From Gloeophyllum trabeum ATCC 11539 (lineage: Eukaryota > Basidiomycota > Agaricomycetes > Gloeophyllales > Gloeophyllaceae), in NCBI RefSeq assembly GCF_000344685.1, contig NW_006920422.1, positions 704,082 to 768,081 on the forward strand: a stretch of DNA of 64,000 bases, read 5' to 3'. The notes beneath the pieces were generated by a model. It was not told where the DNA came from and did no database searches. It worked only from the letters and a program-made list of their open reading frames with translations. Below, in pieces: positions 1 through 12,431 of the stretch. Position 1 is the first letter of the stretch. Each line of letters starts with the position of its first letter. Position numbers and translations under genes: made by a program.

Positions 1-1547
1 TCTGCCTGTAGGTGTTCTCCTCCTCCCGGCGACGGCGCCGTTCAACGATGTTGATTATCTCGGGTTCAACCCGGTCACGAATGAACTGGAAATCTGTGGG
101 GGTATTAGATAGTTGGCATGCCGCATTTTGAGGGATGAATACTGGCCGCTCATGCTGATCTGTTCCAGCGAATTGTTATGGGCGCGGAGGTACATCTCGA
201 ACGTCCGCGCCACTTTCAAATCGTCCCAGGACCAGCCTTCCTTCGCAGCAATTTGGTGGGCCCTAGGCAAGCGGGTTCATGCGAAGCCATGACCAAGCGG
301 AAAATATAAAACATACGTCACGTCATTTAGCTGTCGGATACGTCGGGCAAGTGCTTCAAAGGCCCGTTTCCACTTCTGTAAAACAACCGCGTGCTATACA
401 GTGTCGTCAGTGTCATCCATTGCTCCTTTACAGAGCTACGGACCTCCATCATGGTCACGTTCCTTCGAGTTTCAGCTTCGTGTGCCTTGGTATACGAATG
501 AAGGTCAGTCATACGTGATGGATCGCTTTTAATGGTCCATACAACGAGAAATTGGGTGAGGACGGCGTCTGATTCAGCACTGGAGTTTTGAGCCTCTTGG
601 TACGCCGCAAGGGCCGGCTCGAGCTCTTCCTTTCGATACCATTTATCCATATCGGGATCTATGGTATACTCGTCGCCGGGATCTCCCTACACATCATGAT
701 TGCAGACACGCACAGTATATTGTAGTCGATGCCGTCGTAGAAGACTTCACAACACAGAGGACTGCGCCTGCCTCTACAGATGGAAGCCATCCCGAGACAG
801 CATCGCCAGCCACCGTTGGCGGAGCTTGCATAAGGGTTCTGTTCGCAACTATCAAGTTATCATTTGGGACATATGATTCATGTGCGTACCGTCCAAAGGC
901 GCGATGGCAATCATTCTTCCCGAGGAACAAGTAGAGTTAGCTGATGGCGTCAGCCCAAGGGGCGGTGAACTACTAACACTGGCACATAGACGGATACGCA
1001 TGGCATAACATGAAGTAAAGGCCTTTGCAGTCTTCTTGCATACCTTCGCAGAACGTCATTGCGCAATCAAGCGCACATAGACAGTCCAACTCACATGGCA
1101 CGGAGCAGGGTCAAAGAGCCATGCAGCATAGGCCGACTCTGTCCAATTGGGTGTTGGGTCTGGTATGCGGCCAGCTCTGAAGTTCCTCCTGGCCTGCCGC
1201 CAGATAAAATCCGAGGACCTGCGCACGAGAGTAGCACAGAGGTATTTGTCGCAGCGAGCAACGGCTAAGACGTCGCGCGGTGATGGGACGAAAGAAAGGA
1301 TCTCTGCTAGGAGTTCGAGAGGAATTCGAGCGAGGTGACTTGATCTTGACGGTTTGTACGTGCTTGCGGTCCCCTTCGGTGACTTAGCTCTCCCCTCCCG
1401 AGATGTCAATGCCGTAGAATTAGGGATGGGCTTCGGATCGTCTGAAGTGCTAAGTTCATGGAGAGTCTTCGCCTTTTTGGCCAGCGGTTTCGGTGCGGAA
1501 GGTACGGAATCAAACAGAGTGGCATCTGTACTGGTCTCCAGTTCCAT
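1..1547 (-). CDS. F-box domain protein (3' end cut by window edge)
   Basis: This is probably a substrate receptor of an SCF ubiquitin ligase. The start is the ATG at 1547-1545; upstream in-frame codons lack a better candidate. Exon 1 carries an F-box at about residues 75-115, beginning IPLELLAEILSFV, followed by the IWRQARRNF and PDPTPNWTES stretches seen in a large Agaricomycete F-box family. It ends at a gtgagt donor after a PCH triplet. A short exon near 975-1036 restores a Cys-rich motif (CH-V-CKK ... CYAMRIRLCA). Further exons lie in about 694-930, 327-650 and 55-270, the last containing WSWDDLK. The gene continues beyond base 1, so its C-terminus is unseen. The family call rests on the F-box plus Cys motif; the substrate is unknown. 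Exon borders after the second exon are approximate. Confidence 0.72.
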
Positions 1548-4500
1548 GATATAACAAGACTTGCTTGGAGGTCTTCGAGACAAAGGACAGTGGATGTAGA
1601 CCAAGTCGAGTAAGCGCCCACATACGCTACCGGGGGATGCCGAACGCCGGGCTTCTCAGCCTCTCCATCGTCGGCTAAGACCACCAATGTCCCGAGACGT
1701 GTTATATTACAACTTACAACTTACATCGGCTCACCTTAACAACTACCATTTGGCAGAGCGATGTGTAGGCTTCATGGAGCGTGTCGCATTCCGGAATCAG
1801 TTAACGGCTTGTTCTAAAGAATCGATTGACTGAGACTAGGCGCAGGCCTGTCAATGGCCACAATAGGTGCATTTCATCGTGGGCTTAACCTCGTGTAACC
1901 GCCTAATGGAAGATGTGACAGTCCTTCTACATACAGCCTGTCTCCGTCGGGATACCTATCGACTCAGGTATGTGGCGCCCGATTGAGTACGTTCTGCTGA
2001 GATCACCAACTGCCCCCCCCCCCCGGGGATAGAAATAGAACTTGACGACCGAAGATCGGCACTACTCGAGCGTAATTGTTAATGGCCCGTCCTTTGACCT
2101 TGAACATATGTTGGTATGACCGCAGGAATTTGGAATTTGTTCGTGTGATACCGCTGAACGGATGTAATGATGAACGGCCTCGTGGACTGCCCCTATGATT
2201 CAGCGCGATCGGAACTGCTCATATTTGCATTAGGACATCCGGAGCACGCAGAAAGCGGGTGGCGAATTCAGAACTGAACATTTGCCCCGCATTCTGTCTT
2301 TTTATATGCAGTACGAGATGGTGTCTAAATTCACCTCTGTCATGCTGCCATCTCAGCCTTATGGGTCTTCGGTTGAAGCCTACACTTCAATCCAAACACC
2401 AGAGGTAATTTTAAGCTAGGATAAAAGTTATCAAATCCAAATATAACTGACGCCGCCGACGGGCGCTCAGCCTGTCTGTGCACACTAGATGTGAAGTATC
2501 TGTGCGCTCTGGGCCAAGCGATGTATTCAGTAGACGATGAAATTGGCATTCCTCTGCAAAGGCGGACCACCCACGAGCAAGTACGAACTCCATGCGAAGA
2601 CTGAATCTTTTGGTGTCTAATCCATGCCATGTTGGCCCTTCATGACCTGAGTAGACACCCGGATGCAAATCGTGTTTATTATACCGTCAACCCCCCCTCC
2701 CCCGCCCGTCGGTTGGCAATCCGAGAATGGAGAATGATTTGATCGGTGGCTCCATTCCTGTTGAGGTGTTGCGAATGTCAAGGTCAAACATCAGAAGGCG
2801 AGATAAGACATTAGAAGGTGAGCCCCGTTCTTGTTCAGGGACAAATGGCCCGCGGCCGGCTCATGAATTAATCACCGCGTTACTGCCCCCTCCCTTGGCA
2901 CTCCGTAGATGCTCAGCCTTTGATAACCTATTGGAGACGCCTTGGTCTTGTTCTATGTTCTGCATATCCTTCGACAGGCGCCGTGCTCCCCCGCGGACGA
3001 TTGCCGATGTATTCAGGTGCTTACCCCAGGATGTGTCAAGCATTAGGTAGTCTCCCTTGTTATGTTTTGCTGGGTCGTGAACTATCCTCATGCCACATCC
3101 AATTTGAAGCTATAGCGACCCGATTGGGTTGATCCGGTGATGCCTGAACTATGTTTTGACATTCAATGAGTGACCTTGCATTTTCACGACTGCGGTTCTC
3201 CGACATCCCGCCTGATACGCGTGGCTCGGGCGCAGGGTATCTTTTTCGCTGGGGATGGGGCCTCCCTCATCTGTCAACATAAGGACAATCATGTGAGAGG
3301 TGCTCTGCTCTCTCATCCGAACATGCTGATAATCTTTTGGCTATGTCGCTGATAGGTGCCTACGCATTTCACCTATAACTGTATATCTGGATCCCATCGG
3401 TCCCCTATTCTGATCCAGCCTTGGGCGAAATGAGTGCTTATTGGTTTACGACGAACGCGGTAGTCGGCCTGCAGGACGGGCCGGCTGATACGGGAGCGTA
3501 CCCTTTCTTGAAACTTAGGCCTCACTTTCATGCACTGCTTACAGCTCCAATGGCTCGTATCTGCAAGACAAAGATGACTACAGAACGATTAATCTCGGCT
3601 CAAAGTCTGGACTTGGATCGGGTAACGTAGCAAGCTATGCTTGCCACATTCTTGACTAATAGAATATACTCGTGAGCTGGAGGGCCTGCGCATCCACACA
3701 TTCGGAGATGCATGCTTGTGAATGGTCTATCACTGCCCAATACCATAATCAAGCCTCCCGGTCCCCCTGTCAGAGGTGAACCTGGACTCAGAGACCCCAG
3801 TCATGCAACTGTCGCTATGAAAATCTCATGGCTTGCTTCAGTCACAAGTCTCTTCCAGTGCGTTTTATTTTTGTTCTTCTTTAGGAACAGAATGGTGTTG
3901 ACCGGAGGGCAATTCAGATAGTCCTGCCATCAGCTAAAAGCTGGGTGCGACACGCGTAAAGTCTCAAGGCCTATTATCTAGGCCCTTTCATCTCGCGGGA
4001 GAAGTTATTATGCACAAATGGAAGCGATGGGTGCTCCCTCACTAGGTTGGGACTCAGGAGTCCGCTTGTGCCACAGATTTCGGTAGGAGTGTCATCCAAC
4101 CACAGCAGTGCTGTATGTTTGATCCTGTCATGAAGACTGATGTTTCATTAGTGAGGATGTGTTTCACTGAAGCATCCCAGCTTCCCGACCAAGGTTCACT
4201 GTTTGTGAGAGCTTGATCTTGAACCCTTGCCCTGTCTCGTAACCAGCCATCCACCTTGCTCATCGAGTATGCAATGAACAAGATTCCCACTGAAGGTCCT
4301 TTCTCAATGGCATGCGTAGTTTTCACCAGATCGACGTATCGTTCCAGGCGGCTCGGCCCGTCCATATCCCATCCTATCAACTAGAGGCAACGGAGGACAG
4401 GGTAGGTGACTGCGTTTCTGGAAATTTGCTATGTACTTCTGAAAAAGGAAGTTCCTTGATTGCTCAACATGAGACAGACATAGCTGAGTGTACAGCGACG

Positions 4501-5289
4501 AATGCAAGACCAGTTAATTCGCCTGTTCATAGCGGATAGACACAGCTCTCGACTTCCCATCGTTGAGGGATCCAGGGGTATGTTCTATCTGGACTGACTT
4601 GAGACACTCGTCTAATCCGCCGGTCCCGAGAGTGCAGAAAGATAAGGTTCAGTCCAAAATAATCCAAGGAGTTGATGTCGAGGTGTTTAATAACCGCTGT
4701 ATAAATATAAACTTCCATTACAAGCTCTGCCGATGCATAGCGAACGGGGATGGGACGATGAGGTGAGCTCAGACATAATGGAAGCGGCTCTTCATACTGA
4801 TATCATAATATCGAGAATACCCAACCCTAGCCCTAAATAATGGTGGCCAAGGCTGTAAAGCAAGACGAAGGATACTCGCGTTGGATTCCGTGTTGTCCTT
4901 AGTATCCCTGCAAACTGCAGTTGACCGGGGACTCGGTTTAATGACGCCCCAACTATCTATGCAAGAAACGGATTGTCGAGACTGAGTGGGTCGAGTTTGG
5001 TGTCCACTCGGCTCAGACGCGTTGTCAGGCTGCGGGTGACCAGCTACCGCATGTGCTTAACACCCCCTCAAGTTACTGAACGACGGAGGAAGCTTCTTCT
5101 CCCGTGCCGCTGGAAGCCCATGTGAAACCCATACATTTGTCCCATATCAGTGGTATGGGGCTGTCCGAGCTGTGTCCCACCTGTTTGATTTCTGTTGATC
5201 GCGGGATCCGGGGAATGCAGCTTTGTGTGATAAGTCAAGAGTCAGTTGTACCTTATTCATATAGCTGCCGGATCCTATGGGTATAAAGC

Positions 5290-5790
5290 CTCCTGAAGGC
5301 TTTCGAGGCGACAACGTCAGCTGCATCCATCACCGATATGTCTCCGAGTACCCGTCCAGTAGCCAAGGGTATGTGTCGTCTCCGCCTCTTGGACCATGCG
5401 CTGAAATACGCTCAAGGACCCGCTGCACGCGGTGACCGCGGCCCACAACAGACGACCAGCGTCGCTGTCCCTCAGTATATGTAAGAGACCGATACTTCTC
5501 CGTCGTTCGTACTGACCACGTAGTCCTCGTCCCTTCGCTGGAGGCCCCTCCGCTGGTCGACCTCGCGTTTCCCAGCACCCGCCGTCTCACAGGCTCTGTC
5601 GCGGCACGTTCACCGTGATCAGTGTAGGGTCTGGGGGTGGGACACCATTGCCCGGCGTTAGCACCGCTCCTGTCACCTTACCAGCCATCTCGACTGCTCC
5701 GGCCGCCACTATTTGCCATGTTCCAGGCGTCGTATATGCCGCTTCCCACAATTGCCCGTATGCTACTGAGTCCCGGTGAGCACACGAAAT
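5290..5790 (+). pseudogene. Coding-like fragment, unidentified
   Basis: Three consecutive plus-strand frames read like real coding sequence, with C/G-rich third positions: one ends in TTSVAVPQ, one contains VVLVPSLEAPPLVDLAF, and one contains ISVGSGGGTPLPGVSTAP and ends at a gtgagc. The frames do not join into one open reading frame without assuming introns, and no start codon is obvious. It may be a decayed gene or transposon piece, or a small intron-rich gene. No family was recognised. Confidence 0.2.
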
Positions 5791-7407
5791 CATTCACGCA
5801 AAATTACCCGCTTACTTTGTACCTCCTTGGAAGGGCTTGCCGCGCCCCCCAGGGGAACAGTACATCGGGCTCGGAGAACTGAGCCGACAGCAAGCACTGG
5901 GCATTCGCCTGTTACGACGGTCCGCTGTATATGTTCACCTCTTTCGGAAGGCTGAGTTCCATTGTATCTTGAATATACTACTGTAGTATTCGTGATTTGT
6001 ATCCTCTGTATCCATGGTCTGGCTCAAGTTCATGCCCTAGATTGTATTCCTAGCTAGATTCCCTTTGTATACGTGCTTTTCCGAGGTCTTCTGCATGCCA
6101 CCGCTGTGTGTTTTGGCACGGACTCGAATGTAATAGGTTTTGCAGTTCAATTAGTACCATCATGCTTAGGACCGATCCGCTGGAAGTCGCTTCAGATCTG
6201 CGGCAACTCAGACTTCTCCCTATACTATTATTAATATTACGTCAACAAGGTGCGGAACCAACCCAGCAGCGCCGCCCTCTACTTTTGTATGCAGTCACTG
6301 CAACTTCGAAGCTTTTTCTGGTTCAGTCGCATACCCGGCCCGGGAGCCGGAGGTTCGAAACTCCGTGCTGTTCTGAACAAGTTCTGAAGCTTGAAGGCCC
6401 AGTTCGAGCAGGTCGTAGTCCCTTCAGAAATAGCAACGCTCAGCGCCGCAGGACTGTCCCGTGAAACGGCTCGAACTTCTCCCATCGCAATCAGTTGTCG
6501 CTATAGATGAGGGTGCCGTACGACTACGAGGGTTAACGTTGACTAGGACATCGAACTTACTCCGGATCCATCCTCGCCAACGTCCGGGATAACTCGAACT
6601 CCTTGGAAGTGACTTATAATCAATTACTTGCTTATTCGAGCTCCGTGTCTCTCCACAGCCTTCGACGACTCAGGCTACGACTGCAGACTGCATTCGTTCT
6701 GTAGGCCCGTACGCGTCATATTGGAATTTCTAGCCATTTGCAGATCGATAGGCCACCACTTTAAAAAGTCATACAGTCGGAGTGCGTCGGAGATGGTGCC
6801 AGGGACGTCGGAAGACAAAAAAAGAAGTCCAGATGGTCTGACTCTGACACCTCGGGGACTTGAATTTCCCTCTCCGACATGGTCCGACTAAGAATGACAT
6901 TTCAAGAAGTGGACCCATCGAACTGCAAACGGCTGTCACACTCGAGGCTCAGACAACTCCTGCTTCAGGCGATCGCGACGGGCTATGGTATCAGCTGCCT
7001 CGGCAGTGTGCATGCCGTTCGAGTCTCTCCTCCAGGAAGTAGTAATTGCGACTTCAATGCCTCAGGTATCACTGTGGCAGCTGAGTGCTGTCCTTCTATC
7101 TACGAGCTTGGTGTCGGTAACTATGCCTTCCCTCGCGCCTGAAATTGCGTTGCGCCCGAGGCCGGGGCGCCTGGGCTTTCGAGCGCCCCACGCAAGCTCG
7201 TCACAATCTCACCTAAATAAGGTTCAAGTTGCCATCCGTATCTGAAAGCGGAACGGCCCTGCACGAGGCTGTATCTAACGATGATCTTTTGTCTTCGAAG
7301 GTCCAGCAGACAAGACCGTCCTACTGGCAACATCGTACGCCTGCGATACCGAGCCGGTGGCAGCCACATGCGGCATGCCACATTCTGCGTCAAACCATCC
7401 GATGCTC

Positions 7408-7456
7408 TAGGCTTGAAACTTCGCCTCTCAAATAAGACTTAGTAGACGAGCAACTG
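7408..7456. repeat. 49-bp dispersed repeat, copy 1
   Basis: This segment matches 41233-41281 at 44 of 49 positions, including an uninterrupted match of more than 20 bases at its right end. Similarity fades on both sides. Translated in one frame, both copies give a related peptide (PLK-x-DLVDEQL), but this copy has an in-frame stop. It is therefore a relic of a dispersed element or a decayed coding sequence. Confidence 0.5.
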
Positions 7457-8818
7457 ACCGATGCTCGTCGTGGCACGGAGAGCTTCACCGTAAGGTGCCC
7501 GTATTACTATACACTATACAGCATTTGGCTCCGAGCCAACTACACGGTTGAATCGCATCAGTACCTAGGCCTGCAATGCAGCTTCCTCCAGGCTTTCTCG
7601 CGTGCTTTTCTCGGGCTAACCACTTACCTCCCCACCGACACTGTTCCCGCTGCGCGTATCGCCCTATCTTTCGATGAAGGTTTGCCATCACGAAGTCGGA
7701 TTTTGTGTTGATCTGTTGCGCGCTACGTCATACATCATACATCATTTAGAGCCATAGCACCCGACGTCTGGTAGATGACATCGGAACCGAAAACTCCAAG
7801 CGCAGGGCGGATAACCATACGTGGCGGCCGAAGCGCACTGGGACCTCTGTGACCGCCCAGCATACAACGATTAGGAGACTTTGAGTATCCAGCATTAGTG
7901 CAGGGTGGTACATATTCCTTCGGAACGCGCTACTTCCCGAGATTGTCCTGAGAGCTAGCGACTCGAATGGAGTCGCATGTAGCTCGGTAGTATACAGCAA
8001 CAAAAAGAACAACTACGGTGAACGGGGGGGGACGGGTCAGTACTAGTGATGCCTGCCCTCTGTAGTACCGAATCCGGTACTCCATTAACACTCCGTATAG
8101 TACTGCGTGTAGTCAATCGCACTCGGTCTACTTACCAGTGGCTTCTGGGAGTGCGTGCCATAGAAGATTGGTACGAAGTACTACGAACCGACTTCAGCAG
8201 GAATTCTGGACGTCGTTGACACCACTACTAAATCGGGAAGGACCAATACTACTCCTGGTCATGTTGAATTTAGCTCTTTGACTGAAGTACGAAGCCTCTG
8301 TTCGAAGTCTTGCAGTGCATATAATAATGCTTTGAAAGTATTTCTCCCCCCTGTTTCCCCCCCCCTCCCCCTTCTCTCATGTCCCCACGTAGATCCACAG
8401 GCACACAGACCTTGAAGGACGTCTATCGACTTGATTGCATGTTTCAATAGGCGTGTCTATTACTGGAGTCCCTTTGTTCTTTTTGATCAGAAACGTTCTT
8501 CCCTAACCCCTGCGCACAACAGATATTTACCGCGAGCTTGCGCATATTGTTGCATAGAAAGGGGAGGTTCTCTGGGTCCTGCGTCGTGACGCTGACCTGC
8601 CAAATGCGGTAGACATCGTGCAAGGCACAGTCGCCACGGTGGAGAGCACGGTGGCCCGGATGCGACCTATCTGACACATTGACAGCCTCCATTTCCCTCT
8701 TGTGCGTCCGATCGCCCTGTGACGCTGCTGGTTCCCACTGACGCCCGCAAACTGCTCCAGTATATAGACAAGCTTGCCAGACAAGCAGCCGCTCATTCCT
8801 TCCCGCTCGGGCCCCACG

Positions 8819-11800
8819 ATGTGAGTTTGCGACCTTGTCCCAATGGCGCGCTGCTGAACCCCCCCTTCCAGGTCCAACATCAACCAAGCGAAGACGGCGT
8901 CCACGTCGACATTCGTGACGGCGCTCGTCTTCAATGTCGCTGTCTTTGCCGCCGAACTTGTTGCTTTTACGATTTTACGACCCTATTTCAAGCGAATCTA
9001 TGAAGCCCGCACATTCAATCCTATACCCAGGTGAGTCGCCATCAGGGCCAGTCGCTCTGGAGTGTTCGCTGATCCGGCCTTGTTCCCCAGCAAACGCACA
9101 CCGGCCTTGACGGGCAGCATATTCGCATGGCCTATCGCTGTCTTTAGAGCTGATTACACCGACATTCAAAGGGTGAACGGCATGGATGCCTACTTCTTCG
9201 TACGCTTTCTGCGTATGATCGTACGCATCCTGTTTCCCATATGGCTTGTCTCTTGGGTTATCCTCCTCCCCATAACGTCCGTTGGCACACATGTCGACAA
9301 TCACTCCGGCCTGGACAACTTCATCTTCGGCAACGTCGCGCCGAACGTCCAGTCGAGACTGTGGGCACACCTGGTGCTCGCCTTCCTGTTTACCGGCTGG
9401 ATATGGTACAACATCAAGATCGAGATGCGGCACTTTGTCACCGCGCGTCAGCTGCACCTTGTCAGCCCGGAGCACTCGTCGTCCGCGCAGGCAAATACTA
9501 TGCTTATCACTGGTGTCCCGCAAAAGTACTTGTCCGAGAAGGCCTTGACGGACTTGTTCTCGCATCTCCCGGGAGGGGTCCGAAAGGTGTGGCTCAATCG
9601 TGATCTGAAGGAGCTTCCAGATGCATACGACGACCGGCTCAAGGCGTGCAACAAGCTCGAGTCTGCAGAAACGTCTCTCCTTAACACTGCAACGAAACTA
9701 CGGAACAAGAAGTTGAAGGCAGACGTTAAGGCCGCGAAGAAGTCCTCGGGTAAGGAAACAGACTCCGGCGCCGTAGATCGTCGACCCAGCGATGGTCGCC
9801 CTCTCACCGAGCCCAGTCTCCACACAGTCGACGCGGACGTGGACGCTGAGCGCGATATCACCCTGGCTGAGAAACTTGTCCCCGAGAAGAAACGCCCCAC
9901 ACACCGTTTGCCCGTCGGCCCCCTCCCCTTTTCCCTCCCTCTAATAGGCAAGAAGGTCGACTCGATCGAGTGGGCGCGAGAGGAGATCGAGCGCACGAAC
10001 CTTGAGCTCGAGAAGGGACGGCGCTCGCTGCACCAAGACATCTCCCTGACGTCTGGCGGCGACATGGGCGGCGAGCAGACATACCCCCCGCTCAACTCCG
10101 CGTTCATTCTATTCAACAAGCAGATCGCGGTGCACCTCGCGAAGGAGGCGCTGATCCACCACGAGCCGTACCGGATGGCGACGAAGTATGTGGAGGTCGC
10201 ACCGGACGATGTGATCTGGGGCAACCTCGGGCTGAATCCGTATGAGAAGAGCGTGCGGGAGGCGGTTAGCTGGGCGTTGACGATTGGGTTGATTATCTTG
10301 TGGGCGTTCCCAGGTGAGTTGACTATCTCCCAATCTCTCCGAAAATGCTGATGAATGCCGCGTTTAGTTGCGTTTGTCGGTATCGTGTCCAATATCCGCT
10401 CGGTGTGCCAGCAGGCGCACTGGCTGGCGTGGATCTGCGCGTTGCCGAGCGTCATCGTCGGTATCATCTCGGGTATCCTGCCCACCGTCCTCTTGGCGGT
10501 CTTGATGATGCTCCTCCCTATCGTCCTGCGGCTGCTCGCGCGCTTCCAGGGCATCCCCACGTACTCGGGCTTGGAGCTGAGCTTGATGTCGCGGTACTTC
10601 ATGTTCCAAGTTATCGTAAGTGCTTTGCCGGTGCCTTCGCGTTGGAGTTGTGGTGCTGACGAGAGGATGTTGGATAGCATTCATTTTTGATTGTTACTAT
10701 ATCGTCCGGCATTACCGCTGCTCTCCCTGGCCTTATCAACAATCCCGCCTCGATACCCACCTTATTAGCGCAGAACTTGCCATCTGCTTCTAACTTCTTC
10801 CTCACGTAGGTCTCTACTCGCACTTCGACTGCATATCGTTTGCTCACCCGATGAATCTAGCTACGTCCTGTTGCAAGGTCTCTCCGGGTCTGCCGCCGGA
10901 TTCCTGCAAGCTGTGCCTCTCGTTCTGTATTATGTCAAGCTTTATATTCTGGGATCGACTCCTCGGTCTGTGTACAATATCAAGTATGTCGGGAGGTCAG
11001 TCGCTTGGGGAACCTTGTTCCCTGGTACTACTCTCCTAGTTGTCGTTGGTGAGTGCACTCGCTCCCTCAAACTATATAATAGCTCATAAACATTTCGCAG
11101 CATTCGGCTACATGATTATATCCCCCATCATCAACGGTCTCGCATGCGCCTCGTTCTTCCTCTTCTACCTGGTGTACAAGTACCTCTTCCTGTGGGTCTT
11201 CGACCAGCCGCGGTCTAGGGACACCGGGGGCCTGTTCTTCCCGAAGGCGATCCAGCACGTGTTCGTTGGCTTGTATATCCAGCAGGTGTGCCTGTGCGCG
11301 CTGTTCTTCCTTGCGCGCGATGGGAGTAACAAGGCGAGCGCGGTGCCGGAGGGGGCGCTTATGATTGTGTTGATTGTGTTTACGGTTAGTCCTGTTTCGA
11401 CCGTGATTTTGATTTTGAGTTCATGCTGATGAGTTTTTGGATAACAGGTTTTCTTCCATTATACTATCAACAGATCGTACGGGCCGCTCATCGAGGCGTT
11501 GCCCTTGACCCTCGTGGACAAAACCTTCGGCATGCCCGAGCCTGAGCCCGTGGACGACGCGCAGGTGCGGAAGTCGAGCGGCACCGCCGTGCGCGAGAAA
11601 CGCGGCAGCGTGTCGAGCTCGCGCAAGGGCAAGGCGGGCGCCGAACAGGAGCAGCGGGACAATGCGTCGCAGTACGACGCGCACGAGGCGGAGCTGCAGC
11701 GGCGCCCTTCGGAGGAGGACAGCGGGCCGCGGGAGTTTGAGCATCCGGCGACTGTGGAAGCGCAGAGGACGATCTGGCTGCCGAGGGACGAGCTGGGGCT

Positions 11801-11933
11801 CGCGGAGGCGGAGGTGGCGGCGAATCGTGAGCGGGGCATTGATGTGAGCTTGGAGGGGGCGGTGATGGATGGGAAGGGGCATGTGGATGTGAATGCGCCC
11901 CCGCCGGAGGAGGCAAGGTTGTTGGCGGTGTAG
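8819..11933 (+). CDS. CSC1/OSCA/TMEM63-family osmosensitive cation channel
   Basis: This is a calcium-permeable stress-gated cation channel family protein (the former DUF221 family). Eight exons join to exactly 906 codons (905 aa): 8819-8820, 8872-9030, 9091-10313, 10368-10615, 10678-10805, 10861-11048, 11101-11384, 11448-11933. The N-terminus has a membrane segment near residues 15-35, then the late-exocytosis region with two more. The long cytosolic loop contains TMLITGVPQKYLSE. The seven-segment core includes PTLLAQNLPSASNFFLT and TPRSVYNIKYV, both hallmarks of the family. A charged, low-complexity cytosolic tail follows. The first intron (8821-8871) falls inside the start codon: AT ends exon 1 and G begins exon 2. 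The frame upstream has a stop at 8765 and no other ATG. Probable location is the plasma membrane or an internal membrane; ion selectivity cannot be read from sequence. Confidence 0.92.
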
Positions 11934-12431
11934 ATTTAGGATGGATGGATGGACGGATTTATATGTTCAGATTCTTTTATTCCACTCTAGTTTCTCCCTT
12001 ACTGTATCCATAGTTCGTGCGCTGCAGTGCGGTCATTTTTTCTAAAATGTTAGCTGTACCGTGTAGTTGTAATGCGTGTAATTTCAGTTGAAGTGCTACA
12101 TGATACCCTTCAAATTGGTTTCATAGGCTCGGTATCGCCACTCTGGAATAATACCCAGGCTTGCACGCAATCCGAATTTCTGACGGCTGCCTCGGACCTC
12201 CCAGTCGCAGCGCTCTCATCCGGCTTGTTAATTTCCTACCAGCTCTAGGGTAGTTTGAATACGGATGACGCGAATAACGACATAAGACGCAACTGGAAGA
12301 TGCAAGATAAGGTACGGTCTGGACGATCTCGTCCGAATATTTAAATCCGACTTCTCTCCGGACCCTCCTCCGGGTGCCCTTGCTACTGAACTACAGTGTA
12401 TTCCCTCCACCTGACCAGGAAGCAGACAGAC
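11934..12431. other. Intergenic, 3' of channel and 5' of monooxygenase
   Basis: About 500 bases hold the channel's 3' untranslated region and the monooxygenase promoter. A short ATGGATGGATGG-type repeat follows the stop codon. No ORF, RNA gene or clear motif was seen. Confidence 0.5.

Larger units (their letters stand above)
1548..8818. other. 7.3 kb gene-poor region
   Basis: No convincing gene is present. Open frames are short (118 codons at most), overlap on all strands and do not splice into a recognisable protein. The stretch holds a run of 12 C at 2013-2024, other C- or G-rich tracts near 2690, 8024 and 8347, a coding-like fragment at about 5290-5790, and at 7408-7456 a sequence that recurs at 41233-41281. 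Its length contrasts with gaps of a few hundred bases elsewhere in the window. Decayed transposon sequence is the most likely content, but no terminal repeats, reverse transcriptase or transposase motif could be read. Confidence 0.5.

Noticed and set aside
4054..4380. 108-codon minus-strand open frame in the gene-poor region
   Set aside because: No family resemblance, no supporting exons and no plausible promoter; kept as background.
4824..4842. Telomere-like CCCTAG/CCCTAA repeats
   Set aside because: Only about two imperfect units, surrounded by ordinary sequence; too short to be an interstitial telomere tract.
6330..6370. tRNA- or SINE-like B box (GGTTCGAAACTCC)
   Set aside because: No matching A box or foldable acceptor, D or anticodon arms upstream.
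9448..10680. 410-codon minus-strand open frame opposite the channel gene
   Set aside because: It is a shadow of the well-supported plus-strand channel exons and shares no recognisable domain.
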